Shown here one piece after another: positions 9,001 through 17,855 of a stretch of 46,622 nt of DNA. The position numbers were made by a program, and so were the translations under genes. Origin of the DNA: Trichococcus palustris (GTDB lineage Bacteria; Bacillota; Bacilli; Lactobacillales; Aerococcaceae); NCBI RefSeq assembly GCF_900114465.1, contig NZ_FOTD01000004.1, positions 151,660 through 198,281 on the forward strand. Reading direction: 5' to 3'. The notes below the pieces were generated by a model. The model saw only the letters and a program-made list of their open reading frames with translations, searched no databases and was not told the origin of the DNA. The stretch's first letter is position 1, and each line of letters opens with the position of its first letter.

Positions 9001-12000
9001 ATGGAGAAAAAGAAAAAACTGGCATTATTTTTGGCTTGTTCGGCATCAATCTTGCAATTGGTAAGTGCCATGCAACCCTTGGCTTCGGTGGCATATGCGG
9101 CTGAAACGGCGAGAAGCAGTACGCTGACGACGGGGACAGAACCGACTGCCGTGGACCAAACAGCAGCAGTGGCGTATATCGGACTGATTGCGGATGCTGC
9201 CCAGAAGGCCACGGAGAATAACCCGATAGATGCTTCCCTCTTGATAGGGTACTCGATCCTCTATACGGACTGGGGAACCACATTGGGCGGACAAACGGGC
9301 AATTATCTGCCGGCTGTTGGCCAGAGCGGTACACAGCAGACGCTGGCCGATGATTTCCGGATTTTTGCAGATACGTTCTACTCCGCATCCAAAGATTCGC
9401 TGAATGCAGCGCCAGACCGTGAAACCCAATCAGCCTTGCTGGAGAGTTATGTAAAAGTTCCGGGGATTGCCCAACAGCTAGCGGCACTTATTGCACAGTA
9501 CAATCTTCAGACGTACGATCTAACAGCTGCAGCTACGGAAGCAGCGATTGCCGAAACGAAACCGGCCGCAGCGGTGCCGACGTCGGCTTTGAGCAGCACC
9601 GTGGTGGAACCCGCCTCCGTTCCTGTGAACTACACGGCTACAATCTATAAAGTGGGTTACAGTATCGACACCCTGCCATGGGGAGTGCCCGGCTATCAGT
9701 TGGTGGCAACATCGAGTGATTACATCGGCAGCGTGGTCCAAGTGACCAAAGAATCGCTTGACCATGCCTACGGTTACATCGTGAGCAATGGGACTGGCTT
9801 AGGCTGGGTCGATTTGAAGGCGCTTAAGACTGCAGAGCGAAAAGCGGTTGCTTATTCGGCCTACATCACGAGCGGCGGCTACGAAATCGACAGCCTGCCT
9901 TGGGGCGAACCGGGTTATGCCTTAATCGGCTATACATCCGCACATCTCGGCAAGCAAGTGGACATTACTTTTGAATCCGCGGACGGCAACTATAAATATG
10001 CCAGCTCAAACGGCAAAGCCATCGGCTGGGTCGACAAGCGCGCATTCGGCCTGACGGGAACGGAAAAGGTCAGCTTCCTGCAAGGGCCTTATTCGATCGA
10101 CACCTTGCCGTGGGGCACGCCGGGTTATGCTTATGTCGGCGCAGCGGGCGATTATGCCGGCATCGAAGTGACGGTCAAAGGGACAACCCAAAACGGCCTC
10201 TATGCTTTGGTTTCCAAAGACGGAAAGGATCTGGGTTGGATCGATAACCGGGCCATCACGAATATGAAGGCGACGCCGGTCAACTATTCGGCCTACATCA
10301 CGAGCGGCGGCTACGAAATCGACAGCCTGCCGTGGGGCACGCCGGACTTCACCTTGGTCGGTTACACATCCGGCCAGCTGGGCAAGCAAGTGGACGTCCT
10401 TTACGAATCACTCGACGGCAACTACAAGTACGTCAGCTCAGGCGGCAAATCCATCGGTTGGGTCGACAAGCGCGCATTCGGCTTGACGGGGACAGAGAAA
10501 ACAAGCTTCCTGCAAGGAACTTATTCGATCGATACTTTGCCGTGGGGCACGCCGGGTTATGCTTATGTCGGTGCAGCGGGTGATTATGCCGGCATCGAAG
10601 TGACGGTCAAAGGGACGACCCAGAACGGCCTCTACGCTTTGATTTCCAAAGACGGAAAGGACTTGGGCTGGATCGATAACCGGGCCGTCAAAGACCTGAA
10701 AGTCAAGCAAGTCTCCTATTCGGACTACATAACAAGCGGCGGCTATGAAATCGACAGCTTGCCGTGGGGCGAACCGGGCTTCGCTTTGATCGGCTACACC
10801 TCCAGCCAGCTTGGCAAGAAAGTGGACATCCTCTATGAATCCCTGGACGGGAACTATAAGTATGTCAACGCCAACGGGAAAAACGTTGGCTGGATCGACA
10901 AGCGTGCGTTTGGGCTTAGCGGAACGGAATACAGCGCCACGATCCAATCGGGTTCCTACTCGATCGATACTTTGCCGTGGGGCACACCGGGCTTTGCCTA
11001 TGTAGGCGCTTCGGGCGATTATATCGGGGCAGAGCTGACGGTCAAAGGCACAACCAAGAATGGCCTCTACGCCTTGCTCTTCAAAAACGGTCAGGAATTG
11101 GGCTGGGTCGACAATCGGGCCATCAAGCCCCTGAACGTCCAAGTGGTAGCCTATTCCGCCTATATTTCCGGCGGGCAATTCGAAATCGATACCCTGCCAT
11201 GGGGCGAGTATGGGTTTAAGGCAATCGGCTCGACTGCGTCATTGGTCGGGGTGAAGGCCGATATCTCCAAGAAGACGGCTGACGGGAATTACCTCTATGC
11301 CTCCTTGAACGGTCAGGCATTGGGCTGGATCGACAAGCGCGCCTTCGGATTCGATGCGCCGGCCTATTCTTGGTATATAACGGACGGTTCCTACAGCATC
11401 ACCAATTTGCCGACGGGAACGCAAGGCTCCGCCTATCTGGCTGCGGCCAGTGCCTATGCCGGCAAGGAATTGGAAGTGATCGGCCAGACGCAGGACGGCG
11501 CCCAACGATGGGTAGCAGTCAACGGCCAGCCAATCGGTTGGGTCGACGCGCGTGCCGGCAGGATACTCTACAGCACGACGACATCTTATACGGCGACGAT
11601 CGGCTACGGCGGATACAGCATCGACTCGTTGCCTTGGGGAACCCAAGGATTCTACTCGGTCGCAAGCTCCAGCAATTACGTCGGCCAGACGGCAACCGTA
11701 TCGAAAATTTCGGTGGACGGATCCTATGTCTTCATCACGATTGGCGGAAAAGCATTGGGCTGGATCGACAAACGTGCGTTTGAAGTCCACCATGTCGTGT
11801 ATTTGGATCCAGGCCATGGCGGCACCGAGTCGGGTGCAACCTACAGCGGGGTACTGGAAAAGACCCTCAACCTGGAAGTTTCGAATGAAGTGAAAACCTA
11901 TTTGGAAGCTTTGGGTTACACGGTCATCATGACCCGCACAACGGATCAAACCGTCAGTCTGTTGAGTCGGTCTATCGCGGCGAATGCTTCCGCGGCGGAG

Positions 12001-12375
12001 ATATTCGTCAGCATCCACCACAATGCGATGCCAACGAATACAACGGTAACGGGTGTCGAAACCTATTATTATGAGTATGATCCGAATTATCCATCGTTGA
12101 TCAATGCCGCGATGCACAATGATCCTACGCGGATTCTGGAAAGCGCGCAATTGGCCGCTGCCATCCATGAGTCAGTGGTCGGCAGCACCGGCGCTGTCGA
12201 CCGCGGCATCAGAAGCGAAACCTTCTCGGTGCTGCGTGAAACGGATATACCGGCAGTGTTGCTGGAACTGGGCTACATGAGTTCACCGACTGAATTGCAG
12301 AAATTGACGAGTGACAGTTATCAAACCATTTTGGCGAAAGCCATCACGAGCGGCATCGTCAGCTACTTCAAATAA
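9001..12375 (+). CDS. Secreted N-acetylmuramoyl-L-alanine amidase with ten GW modules
   Basis: Cleaves the amide bond between muramic acid and the stem peptide. The 1124-residue protein has a signal peptide (basic start, hydrophobic core, cut near AYA-AE, about 34). A region at about 50-170 looks like a glucosaminidase fold that has lost its catalytic glutamate. About ten GW/SH3-like modules (about 205-928) follow, each with a (Y)SID(S/T)LPWG core and ending GW(I/V)D(K/N)RA; module nine is degenerate (NLPTGTQG). The C-terminal Amidase_3 domain (about 932-1124) has the zinc ligands H939, E953 and H1006 and the catalytic E1089 in LLELGYM. GW modules bind lipoteichoic or wall polymers in related proteins. 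The start has TTGGAGGGG upstream. Confidence 0.92.
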   Translation: MEKKKKLALFLACSASILQLVSAMQPLASVAYAAETARSSTLTTGTEPTAVDQTAAVAYIGLIADAAQKATENNPIDASLLIGYSILYTDWGTTLGGQTGNYLPAVGQSGTQQTLADDFRIFADTFYSASKDSLNAAPDRETQSALLESYVKVPGIAQQLAALIAQYNLQTYDLTAAATEAAIAETKPAAAVPTSALSSTVVEPASVPVNYTATIYKVGYSIDTLPWGVPGYQLVATSSDYIGSVVQVTKESLDHAYGYIVSNGTGLGWVDLKALKTAERKAVAYSAYITSGGYEIDSLPWGEPGYALIGYTSAHLGKQVDITFESADGNYKYASSNGKAIGWVDKRAFGLTGTEKVSFLQGPYSIDTLPWGTPGYAYVGAAGDYAGIEVTVKGTTQNGLYALVSKDGKDLGWIDNRAITNMKATPVNYSAYITSGGYEIDSLPWGTPDFTLVGYTSGQLGKQVDVLYESLDGNYKYVSSGGKSIGWVDKRAFGLTGTEKTSFLQGTYSIDTLPWGTPGYAYVGAAGDYAGIEVTVKGTTQNGLYALISKDGKDLGWIDNRAVKDLKVKQVSYSDYITSGGYEIDSLPWGEPGFALIGYTSSQLGKKVDILYESLDGNYKYVNANGKNVGWIDKRAFGLSGTEYSATIQSGSYSIDTLPWGTPGFAYVGASGDYIGAELTVKGTTKNGLYALLFKNGQELGWVDNRAIKPLNVQVVAYSAYISGGQFEIDTLPWGEYGFKAIGSTASLVGVKADISKKTADGNYLYASLNGQALGWIDKRAFGFDAPAYSWYITDGSYSITNLPTGTQGSAYLAAASAYAGKELEVIGQTQDGAQRWVAVNGQPIGWVDARAGRILYSTTTSYTATIGYGGYSIDSLPWGTQGFYSVASSSNYVGQTATVSKISVDGSYVFITIGGKALGWIDKRAFEVHHVVYLDPGHGGTESGATYSGVLEKTLNLEVSNEVKTYLEALGYTVIMTRTTDQTVSLLSRSIAANASAAEIFVSIHHNAMPTNTTVTGVETYYYEYDPNYPSLINAAMHNDPTRILESAQLAAAIHESVVGSTGAVDRGIRSETFSVLRETDIPAVLLELGYMSSPTELQKLTSDSYQTILAKAITSGIVSYFK
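9853..11151 (+). repeat. Three tandem 432-bp two-module repeats inside the amidase gene
   Basis: Units start at 9853, 10285 and 10717, spaced exactly 432 bp (144 codons). Each encodes one YEIDSLPWG module plus one YSIDTLPWG module. The first two units are nearly identical in DNA, and the third is more diverged. This points to recent in-frame duplication and possible length variation among strains. Confidence 0.85.
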
Positions 12376-12397
12376 TAGAAAGCAAAAAATATAGGAA

Positions 12398-12434
12398 AGA
12401 CGGGGTCTGTAAATCCAAGGCTCCGTCTTTTTTT
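12398..12434 (+). terminator. Terminator after the GW amidase
   Basis: Arms AGACGG and CCGTCT with GG/CC extension around a loop, followed by seven T residues; it starts 23 bp after the stop codon. Confidence 0.85.
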
Positions 12435-12625
12435 CATGCAATCATCTGCTGATTGTGTTTTCTTCCTATAATGGGATTGATTTTTTTTTGCCGTAATGGT
12501 AACGTTTACTGTATCAATGTAGCGCAATATTTATGGGATGGCGTAATCAGACCGGGATGCTGCGGCAATATGAAGTTGGTTTGAAATGAAAATAATCTGA
12601 TCGATGATGGTGATGGAGGGATTTT

Positions 12626-15550
12626 ATGATTGTGCAAAAAAAACATTTAAGGGCGTGCATCGCTTTATCAAGCATGGCTGCTTCCAGCCTGCTTTTTGGA
12701 AATAAATACGCATTTGCCGATGAAGTAAACACCAACACAGTGGAACCACAAAGTACGGCGACCGGAGCTGCAGCTGCAGCCGTAGCAACGGATACGCCCA
12801 GCGCGGCGGACGAACCCGTCGTCTCAGCAGAAATGCCGGTTGCCGGTGCCGTCACGGCAACGGAGAAAGATGGCGTCAAACAGACCGTTTTGGATCCGCT
12901 GTTGCCGGAAGCAACAGAAATCAGCGGCTCTACGTTACCGAATGGCTATCTCGTTTTTTATAAGGAGGATACCATCCTTGCGGAAACGGCCGTCGATGAG
13001 ACCGGCCTGTTCAAACTGCCGGTGACAGGAATCGTTGCGGGCATGAAGATAAAGGCGGTCGTCTACGGCAATCAGGACAAGACAACTGTCCTGGAGGAGA
13101 CCGAATGGACCGTCCCGGCAACGGACAAACCTGCAGCGGACGTCGCCATGCCGGATCCAATAACGGATCCAACACTTGCAGCACCGGAAGCGTCCGGTGC
13201 TGCAGAAACGGTAATTCTCGATCCTTTGGCGGATGAAACGCTCAATGCTAGTACAGAGCTGCCGGCAGGAAATATAGCGACGGAAACGCCCTCGATGAGC
13301 GTTTCCGCTGCGGCCGTGAGCGTAGAAACGGCTGCCGTCCAGGAGGCGAAAGGGTCTTGGTATTATTACGTCCAGTCCGGCGATAGCCTGCAATCCATCG
13401 CCACCCACTATGCGACTGATGTGGCCAGTTTAGTGAGATGGAACAGCCTTGTTGATGCCAATAAAATTGTTGTCGGACAGCTCTTGAGCGTGAACGGGAC
13501 GAATGCCTATGCGGAAATCGACAAGGAAACGCGCACCTTTGCCGACAATGCCGCATTCGTCAATTATCTCGGGCAATATGCGACCGATATCGGGGTTGAT
13601 TATAACCTATACGCATCCGTCATGGTTGCGCAGGCTTCTTTAGAATCGGCTTACGGGACCAGCAAACTGGGAACTGTCGGCAACAATCTTTTTGGAATAA
13701 AGGGTTCCTATGAAGGTAACTCCATCGTGATGAGGACATGGGAAGAGCAGAGCGACGGATCGATCATCTGGATCGATGCTTTCTTCCGACTCTATCCTTC
13801 CTACCAGGAATCGATGGTGGACTATGCTGAAAAATTGCGCACTGGCGTGAGCTGGGACCCGAATTACTACAAGGGAACCTGGATCGAGAACACGACCAGC
13901 TATAAGGATGCCACCCTCTATCTGACCGGCCGTTATGCGACCGATTCTTCCTATTACCTCAAGTTGAACAGCATCATCAGCGCCTACAGCTTGACGAAGT
14001 TCGATGGGCCGAAAACCGTGGCTGCTGACTACAGCGCCATCGTAGCCGGGAATGGTTATTCGATTGACAGCCTGCCGTGGGGGACGACCGGCTATGAATA
14101 TGTGGCTTCTTCCTCAGCCTATTACGGGATGGAAGTCCATGTATCGCGGCAGACTGCGGATAGCCAGTATTCTTACATTTCCATCGACGGGAAGGATTTG
14201 GGCTGGATCGACAGCGCTGCCTTGAAAAGATTCGCTACGGTTTCCACGAACTACAGCCTGCCGATCATGAACGGAGGCTATTCAATCGACAGCCTGCCGT
14301 GGGGCGAACCCGGCTGCGTCAAGCTTGGGGACTCAGCCACCTACTACGGGAAAGTGGCGACCGTCGTCCGCGAAACGGCGAACGGAGCCTATGCCGAAAT
14401 AGCCATCGATGGGGTGCTGAAAGGCTGGATCGATAAAAAGGCCTTCAATGCCGCTTTTGAGAGCTATACGGCAACCATCCAAAAAGGGAATTATTCGATC
14501 GACAGCCTACCATGGGGGACGAGCGGCTACCGCACCCTCGACTGGAGCAGTGCCTATGTGGGCAAAACCGTATCAGTCATCGGCAAATCAGCCGATGAAG
14601 CCTATCTTTGCATCGCGTACAACGGTGCTGCCTTGGGGTGGGTTGACTACAAAGCCTTCGAGAGCTTTGGATCCGTGAATGCCTATTATTATGCCATCGT
14701 TTCCGGAACCAACTATTCGATCGACAGCCAACCTTGGGGGGAAGTCGGCTATGCGTACCTTGATACGTCCGCAAATTACTATGGTAAAGAAGTACTTGTC
14801 ACCAGGAAAACAGCAAATGGCCAATACGCCTATATTTCGATCAACGGCAAAGGGTTGGGCTGGATCGACAACAGAGGTCTGCAGACGTTTACGACCAAGG
14901 CAGTGAGCTATAGTCTGCCGATCATGGCCGGCAATTATTCGGTCGATAGCCTGCCATGGGGAGAACCGGGATTCGTCAAGGTTGCGGATGCCTCCGTTTA
15001 TTTTGGTAAAATTGCGACCGTTCTGCGGGAAACGGCGAACGGAGCCTATGCGGAAATAACCATCGACGGGCAGCGGCTTGGCTGGGTCGACAAACGGGTA
15101 TTCAACAATGTGAAGCAAGCAGACTATTACGCCGGCATCTCCAGACAGAGCTATTCGATCGACAGTCTGCCATGGGGAACGGCTGGTTTCCAAACGGTCG
15201 GCAGCAGCAATGAACAGCTCGGGAATTGCGTGAAAATCATCGCGGAGACGAGTGACGGGCTCTATAAGCTCGTGCAAAAAGACGGACAGACGTTGGGCTG
15301 GATCGACAATCGGGCCTTGACGGCGTTCGGCACCGTGGCAGCGAATTACGCGGCAACGATCCAGTCGAGCGGGTATTCGATCGATAGTTTGCCGTGGGGT
15401 ACGACAGGGTTCACGCTGGTGTCATTGACCAGTTCTTACTTGAATAAGCCGGTTCAGGTGATCCGGGAGACCGCAAACGGTGCCTATGCGTTGATTGCGG
15501 TCGACGGCAAAACGATCGGCTGGGTTGATAAGCGGAGCTTCAACAAATAA
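12626..15550 (+). CDS. Secreted LysM/GW endo-beta-N-acetylglucosaminidase
   Basis: A peptidoglycan glycan-strand hydrolase. The 974-residue protein has a signal peptide (about 1-33, cut after FADE or nearby), a long Ala/Thr/Pro/Glu-rich linker (about 35-240), a LysM peptidoglycan-binding domain (about 245-291, YVQSGDSLQSIA) and a glucosaminidase domain (about 305-465). The catalytic glutamate is E340 in AQASLESAYG, followed by the typical NNLFGIKG. Seven GW modules (about 475-974), each with a YSIDSLPWG core, end the protein. The ribosome site GGAGGG lies five bases from the ATG. It shares architecture with the upstream amidase, and the two probably act together in cell separation or wall turnover. 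Confidence 0.93.
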   Translation: MIVQKKHLRACIALSSMAASSLLFGNKYAFADEVNTNTVEPQSTATGAAAAAVATDTPSAADEPVVSAEMPVAGAVTATEKDGVKQTVLDPLLPEATEISGSTLPNGYLVFYKEDTILAETAVDETGLFKLPVTGIVAGMKIKAVVYGNQDKTTVLEETEWTVPATDKPAADVAMPDPITDPTLAAPEASGAAETVILDPLADETLNASTELPAGNIATETPSMSVSAAAVSVETAAVQEAKGSWYYYVQSGDSLQSIATHYATDVASLVRWNSLVDANKIVVGQLLSVNGTNAYAEIDKETRTFADNAAFVNYLGQYATDIGVDYNLYASVMVAQASLESAYGTSKLGTVGNNLFGIKGSYEGNSIVMRTWEEQSDGSIIWIDAFFRLYPSYQESMVDYAEKLRTGVSWDPNYYKGTWIENTTSYKDATLYLTGRYATDSSYYLKLNSIISAYSLTKFDGPKTVAADYSAIVAGNGYSIDSLPWGTTGYEYVASSSAYYGMEVHVSRQTADSQYSYISIDGKDLGWIDSAALKRFATVSTNYSLPIMNGGYSIDSLPWGEPGCVKLGDSATYYGKVATVVRETANGAYAEIAIDGVLKGWIDKKAFNAAFESYTATIQKGNYSIDSLPWGTSGYRTLDWSSAYVGKTVSVIGKSADEAYLCIAYNGAALGWVDYKAFESFGSVNAYYYAIVSGTNYSIDSQPWGEVGYAYLDTSANYYGKEVLVTRKTANGQYAYISINGKGLGWIDNRGLQTFTTKAVSYSLPIMAGNYSVDSLPWGEPGFVKVADASVYFGKIATVLRETANGAYAEITIDGQRLGWVDKRVFNNVKQADYYAGISRQSYSIDSLPWGTAGFQTVGSSNEQLGNCVKIIAETSDGLYKLVQKDGQTLGWIDNRALTAFGTVAANYAATIQSSGYSIDSLPWGTTGFTLVSLTSSYLNKPVQVIRETANGAYALIAVDGKTIGWVDKRSFNK

Positions 15551-15558
15551 AGTCAAAA

Positions 15559-15597
15559 AAACCAGGAAGAGCGCCGAAATGCGCTTCCTGGTTTTTA
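15559..15597. terminator. Shared convergent terminator
   Basis: Perfect arms AACCAGGAAG/CTTCCTGGTT with extra GCGC/GCGC pairing inside, T-rich on the plus side and A-rich on the left so that it can serve both the GW glucosaminidase and the leftward azoreductase gene. Confidence 0.85.
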
Positions 15598-15615
15598 TTC
15601 ATTGTTCAGAGCAAA

Positions 15616-16242
15616 TTATAGAGATTTTGCTAATTCGGTAACTTTAGCAAGACCTTCTTCGATGATAGTTGCAGCTTGATCTGGTGCAGCCGCGTGGCCT
15701 TCGATGATGACTTCGCCGATGATTTCCATTCCGAATACGCCAGCAAATACGTTGCGCATGTAGTTAACGCCCATATCCATTGCAGACATTTCAGGAGTCG
15801 AGTAGTATCCGCCGCGAGCGTTCAATAGGATGACTTTCTTTTCAGGCATCAAAGCAACCATTGTGCCGGTTTCGTCATATTTGAAAGCAAAGCCTGCTGC
15901 AAAGATGTAGTCGATAAATGTTTGCAATTTAGCAGGAATCGTCAAGTTCCATAATGGGAATGCGAACACGATGACATCAGCTGCAGTGACAGCGTCCATT
16001 GCTTTTTGTTTAGCAGCCAATAGACGGTTTTCGATGTCCGTCAATTCTTCGCCGGCAGCCATTTTTCCGTAAGCGCCGAATAAGTCTTGCCCTAAGTAAG
16101 GCATATCTTCTGAGAAGACGTTGTAAGTTGTTACGTTCACTGCTGTATTTTCTTTCGCAGCAGCAACGAATGTTTCAAACATTTTTGTTGAAATAGCTTC
16201 TTCTGCGGGTCTGTTGTTTCCTTTAACTACTAATACGTTCAT
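15616..16242 (-). CDS. azoR: FMN-dependent NADH azoreductase (flavodoxin-fold quinone/azo reductase)
   Basis: Reduces quinones and azo compounds with NAD(P)H, usually protecting against electrophile stress. The 208-residue protein has the family length. It has the flavodoxin-like N-terminus (VLVVKGNNRP), the FPLWNLTIPAKLQTFIDYI motif that binds FMN (about 97-115) and the NARGGYYS loop (about 143-150). The start ATG has AGGAACGA-type pairing upstream (GGAGGAACGACAA region). A perfect palindrome in its 5' leader suggests control by a redox- or quinone-sensing repressor. It stands alone, transcribed leftward, and shares a terminator with the glucosaminidase gene. Confidence 0.88.
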   Translation of the reverse strand: MNVLVVKGNNRPAEEAISTKMFETFVAAAKENTAVNVTTYNVFSEDMPYLGQDLFGAYGKMAAGEELTDIENRLLAAKQKAMDAVTAADVIVFAFPLWNLTIPAKLQTFIDYIFAAGFAFKYDETGTMVALMPEKKVILLNARGGYYSTPEMSAMDMGVNYMRNVFAGVFGMEIIGEVIIEGHAAAPDQAATIIEEGLAKVTELAKSL

Positions 16243-16273
16243 TTGTCGTTCCTCCGATAAGTTCGATTTTATG

Positions 16274-16300
16274 CTGATGGGACAAGGTTTTGTCCCTCAG
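16274..16300. promoter_or_regulatory. Palindromic operator-like site in the azoR leader
   Basis: Inverted repeat CTGATGGGACAA/TTGTCCCTCAG with a four-base centre, between the azoR -10 box and start codon. It could be a repressor operator or an RNA hairpin. The regulator is unknown. Confidence 0.5.
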
Positions 16301-16308
16301 CTTACTTT

Positions 16309-16317
16309 ATTATAGCA
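16309..16317 (-). promoter_or_regulatory. Extended -10 of azoR
   Basis: The minus strand reads TGCTATAAT, a consensus extended -10, about 70 bp upstream of the azoR start. The -35 is poor, as is usual for extended -10 promoters. Confidence 0.6.
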
Positions 16318-16532
16318 CATTATCTTGAATCCGTACTAAAAAAAGCTCGTTTTAAGTAAAATATTTTGAATCCGAGTAATTTGAATTGACTGGAGTGGGT
16401 TTCCGGTTGAATAGAAGCCTTGTTCGTCCCCGAACGACAAGTTCCCCAAATAGGCTGAACAACGCTGGTCAAGTGTGTTAGGATAGATGTACAGTGATTT
16501 GAGAATAACGATATGTAGAGAGGTGGACGCAT

Positions 16533-17498
16533 ATGGCAAATGATCTCATTTCAATCATCATCCCTTGCTACAACGAAGAAGAAATGCTTCCGATTTTTTA
16601 CAAGGAAATTTCAGCGATCAGCCAGCAGATGCCGTCTGTCGGATTTGAATGGCTTTTTGTGAACGATGGTTCGAAAGACGATACGTTAAAAATAGTGAAG
16701 GGATTGTCCGAACAGGATGAGCATGTGCGGTTTTTGTCCTTCTCCCGCAATTTCGGGAAAGAGGCGGCCTTATATGCGGGCTTGCAGCACGCAAAGGGAA
16801 ACTATATCGCCGTGATGGATGCGGACTTGCAGGATCCACCGGCATTGCTTCCCGCAATGTATGGCCTGATTCGGACGGGGGAGTACGATTGCATCGGCAC
16901 CAAACGGGTGGACCGCAATGGGGAACCGCCTATCCGCTCCTTTTTTGCAAAGCAGTTTTATAGGTTGATCAATCATATCTCGGATACGGAGATAGTGGAT
17001 GGCGCCCGGGATTTCCGTTTGATGACCCGTCAAATGGTGGATGCGGTCCTCGAAATAACGGAATACAATCGCTTCTCGAAAGGCATTTTCAGTTGGGTGG
17101 GTTTCCATACGAAATATTTGGAATTCGAAAATAAGGAACGTATCGCCGGCAAAACAACCTGGTCCTTTTGGGGGCTGTTCAAATACTCGCTGGATGGCAT
17201 CGTTGCTTTTTCCGATGCGCCGTTGGGGATTGCTTCCTTCATCGGGTTCGGCACCTTTCTTCTGGCGGTTCTGGCAGCGATTTTCTTCGCCATCCGGACG
17301 CTGGTATTCGGCAATGCGACTTCCGGCTGGACCTCTTTGATCGTCATCATTCTGGGGATGGGCGGTCTGCAGCTGCTGTGTCTGGGGATACTGGGCAAGT
17401 ATCTGAGCAAGACGTTCATGGAAACGAAACGCAGGCCACTCTACATCCTGAAGGAAACGGATCGGGATACAAGAGCCGAGCTGCAATCCAAGGAATAG
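16533..17498 (+). CDS. Membrane-bound family 2 glycosyltransferase (GtrB/DPM1-like)
   Basis: Probably transfers a sugar to undecaprenyl phosphate, the first step of wall-polymer side-chain glycosylation. The 321-residue protein has SIIIPCYNEEEMLP (about 7-20), VNDGSKDDT, and the DADLQDPP metal/lipid-phosphate motif. It also has the GKTTWSFWGLFKYSLDGI segment typical of polyprenyl-phosphate transferases, then two C-terminal membrane helices (about 230-255 and 265-290). The ribosome site AGAGAGGTGG precedes the ATG. Such enzymes usually work with a flippase and an outer glycosyltransferase, and neither is adjacent. A bulged hairpin at 16419-16441 lies in its 290-bp upstream region, where no clear promoter was found. 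Confidence 0.87.
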   Translation: MANDLISIIIPCYNEEEMLPIFYKEISAISQQMPSVGFEWLFVNDGSKDDTLKIVKGLSEQDEHVRFLSFSRNFGKEAALYAGLQHAKGNYIAVMDADLQDPPALLPAMYGLIRTGEYDCIGTKRVDRNGEPPIRSFFAKQFYRLINHISDTEIVDGARDFRLMTRQMVDAVLEITEYNRFSKGIFSWVGFHTKYLEFENKERIAGKTTWSFWGLFKYSLDGIVAFSDAPLGIASFIGFGTFLLAVLAAIFFAIRTLVFGNATSGWTSLIVIILGMGGLQLLCLGILGKYLSKTFMETKRRPLYILKETDRDTRAELQSKE

Positions 17499-17512
17499 AC
17501 GGTTTAAATGAT

Positions 17513-17561
17513 AAAAGAAAAGGAAGGCGCGAATGATATGCTCGCGCCTTCCTTTTCTTTT
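17513..17561 (+). terminator. Strong terminator after the GtrB-like gene
   Basis: Twenty-base perfect arms (17513-17532 and 17542-17561) with core GGAAGGCGCGA/TCGCGCCTTCC and a TTTTCTTTT tail. It ends the transcript before the repeat element that follows. Confidence 0.88.
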
Positions 17562-17570
17562 ATCCCGCTT

Positions 17571-17852
17571 TTTATCGTTTTCCTGCCATCACATAATGTC
17601 TAGCGGTCCAAGCCTGCCTCTCGGAATAAAGATGAAGGGTCCTCTTGGCTCTGCGAGCCAAGACATACGGTTCGACTAACCTGCTGACGCAGGAAGTCTC
17701 TCAGCAATTGCGCTCTACGATGCTCATTTGCATGGTAGTCTTAGGAATTCATTCCTTAGACTAACCAGTACAAGGCGACTGCAAGGAGCGTTGCTACCTG
17801 TCAGATTTCCTAAATTTCTTTCGAAGCAGGGCGGGCTTGTCCCGCTTTTCTT
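17571..17852 (+). repeat. Structured modular repeat, copy A
   Basis: About 280 bp between the GtrB-like terminator and the stop of the leftward dehydrogenase gene. In plus orientation it holds these parts in order: a head with TCTAGCGGTCCAAG; CCTCTTG + arm GGCTC/GAGCC + CAAGACATAC; GACTA + arm CCTGC/GCAGG + AGTCTCTCAGCAA; a long arm of about 100 nt (17706-17798, with a TAGTCTTAGGAATTC/CCTTAGACTA stem); CAGATTTCCTAAAT; and a final hairpin GCGGG/CCCGC + TTTTCTTA (17831-17852). The linkers recur in the copies at 21.9, 22.9 and 35.8 kb. No open reading frame. Confidence 0.8.
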
Positions 17853-17855
17853 ATT

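Noticed and set aside
10438-12168. Long leftward open frames opposite the GW amidase
   Set aside because: They arise from the repeated GW-module DNA and repeat in the same pattern as the coding strand; no start signals.
12490-12520. cre-like site GTAACGTTTAC before the glucosaminidase gene
   Set aside because: Only about 11 of 14 consensus positions match and no well-placed promoter could be assigned.
17571-17852. Riboswitch or T-box interpretation of the structured repeats
   Set aside because: No plus-strand gene follows the terminator hairpin at any locus; the next gene is always on the other strand, and no T-box or known aptamer core was recognised.
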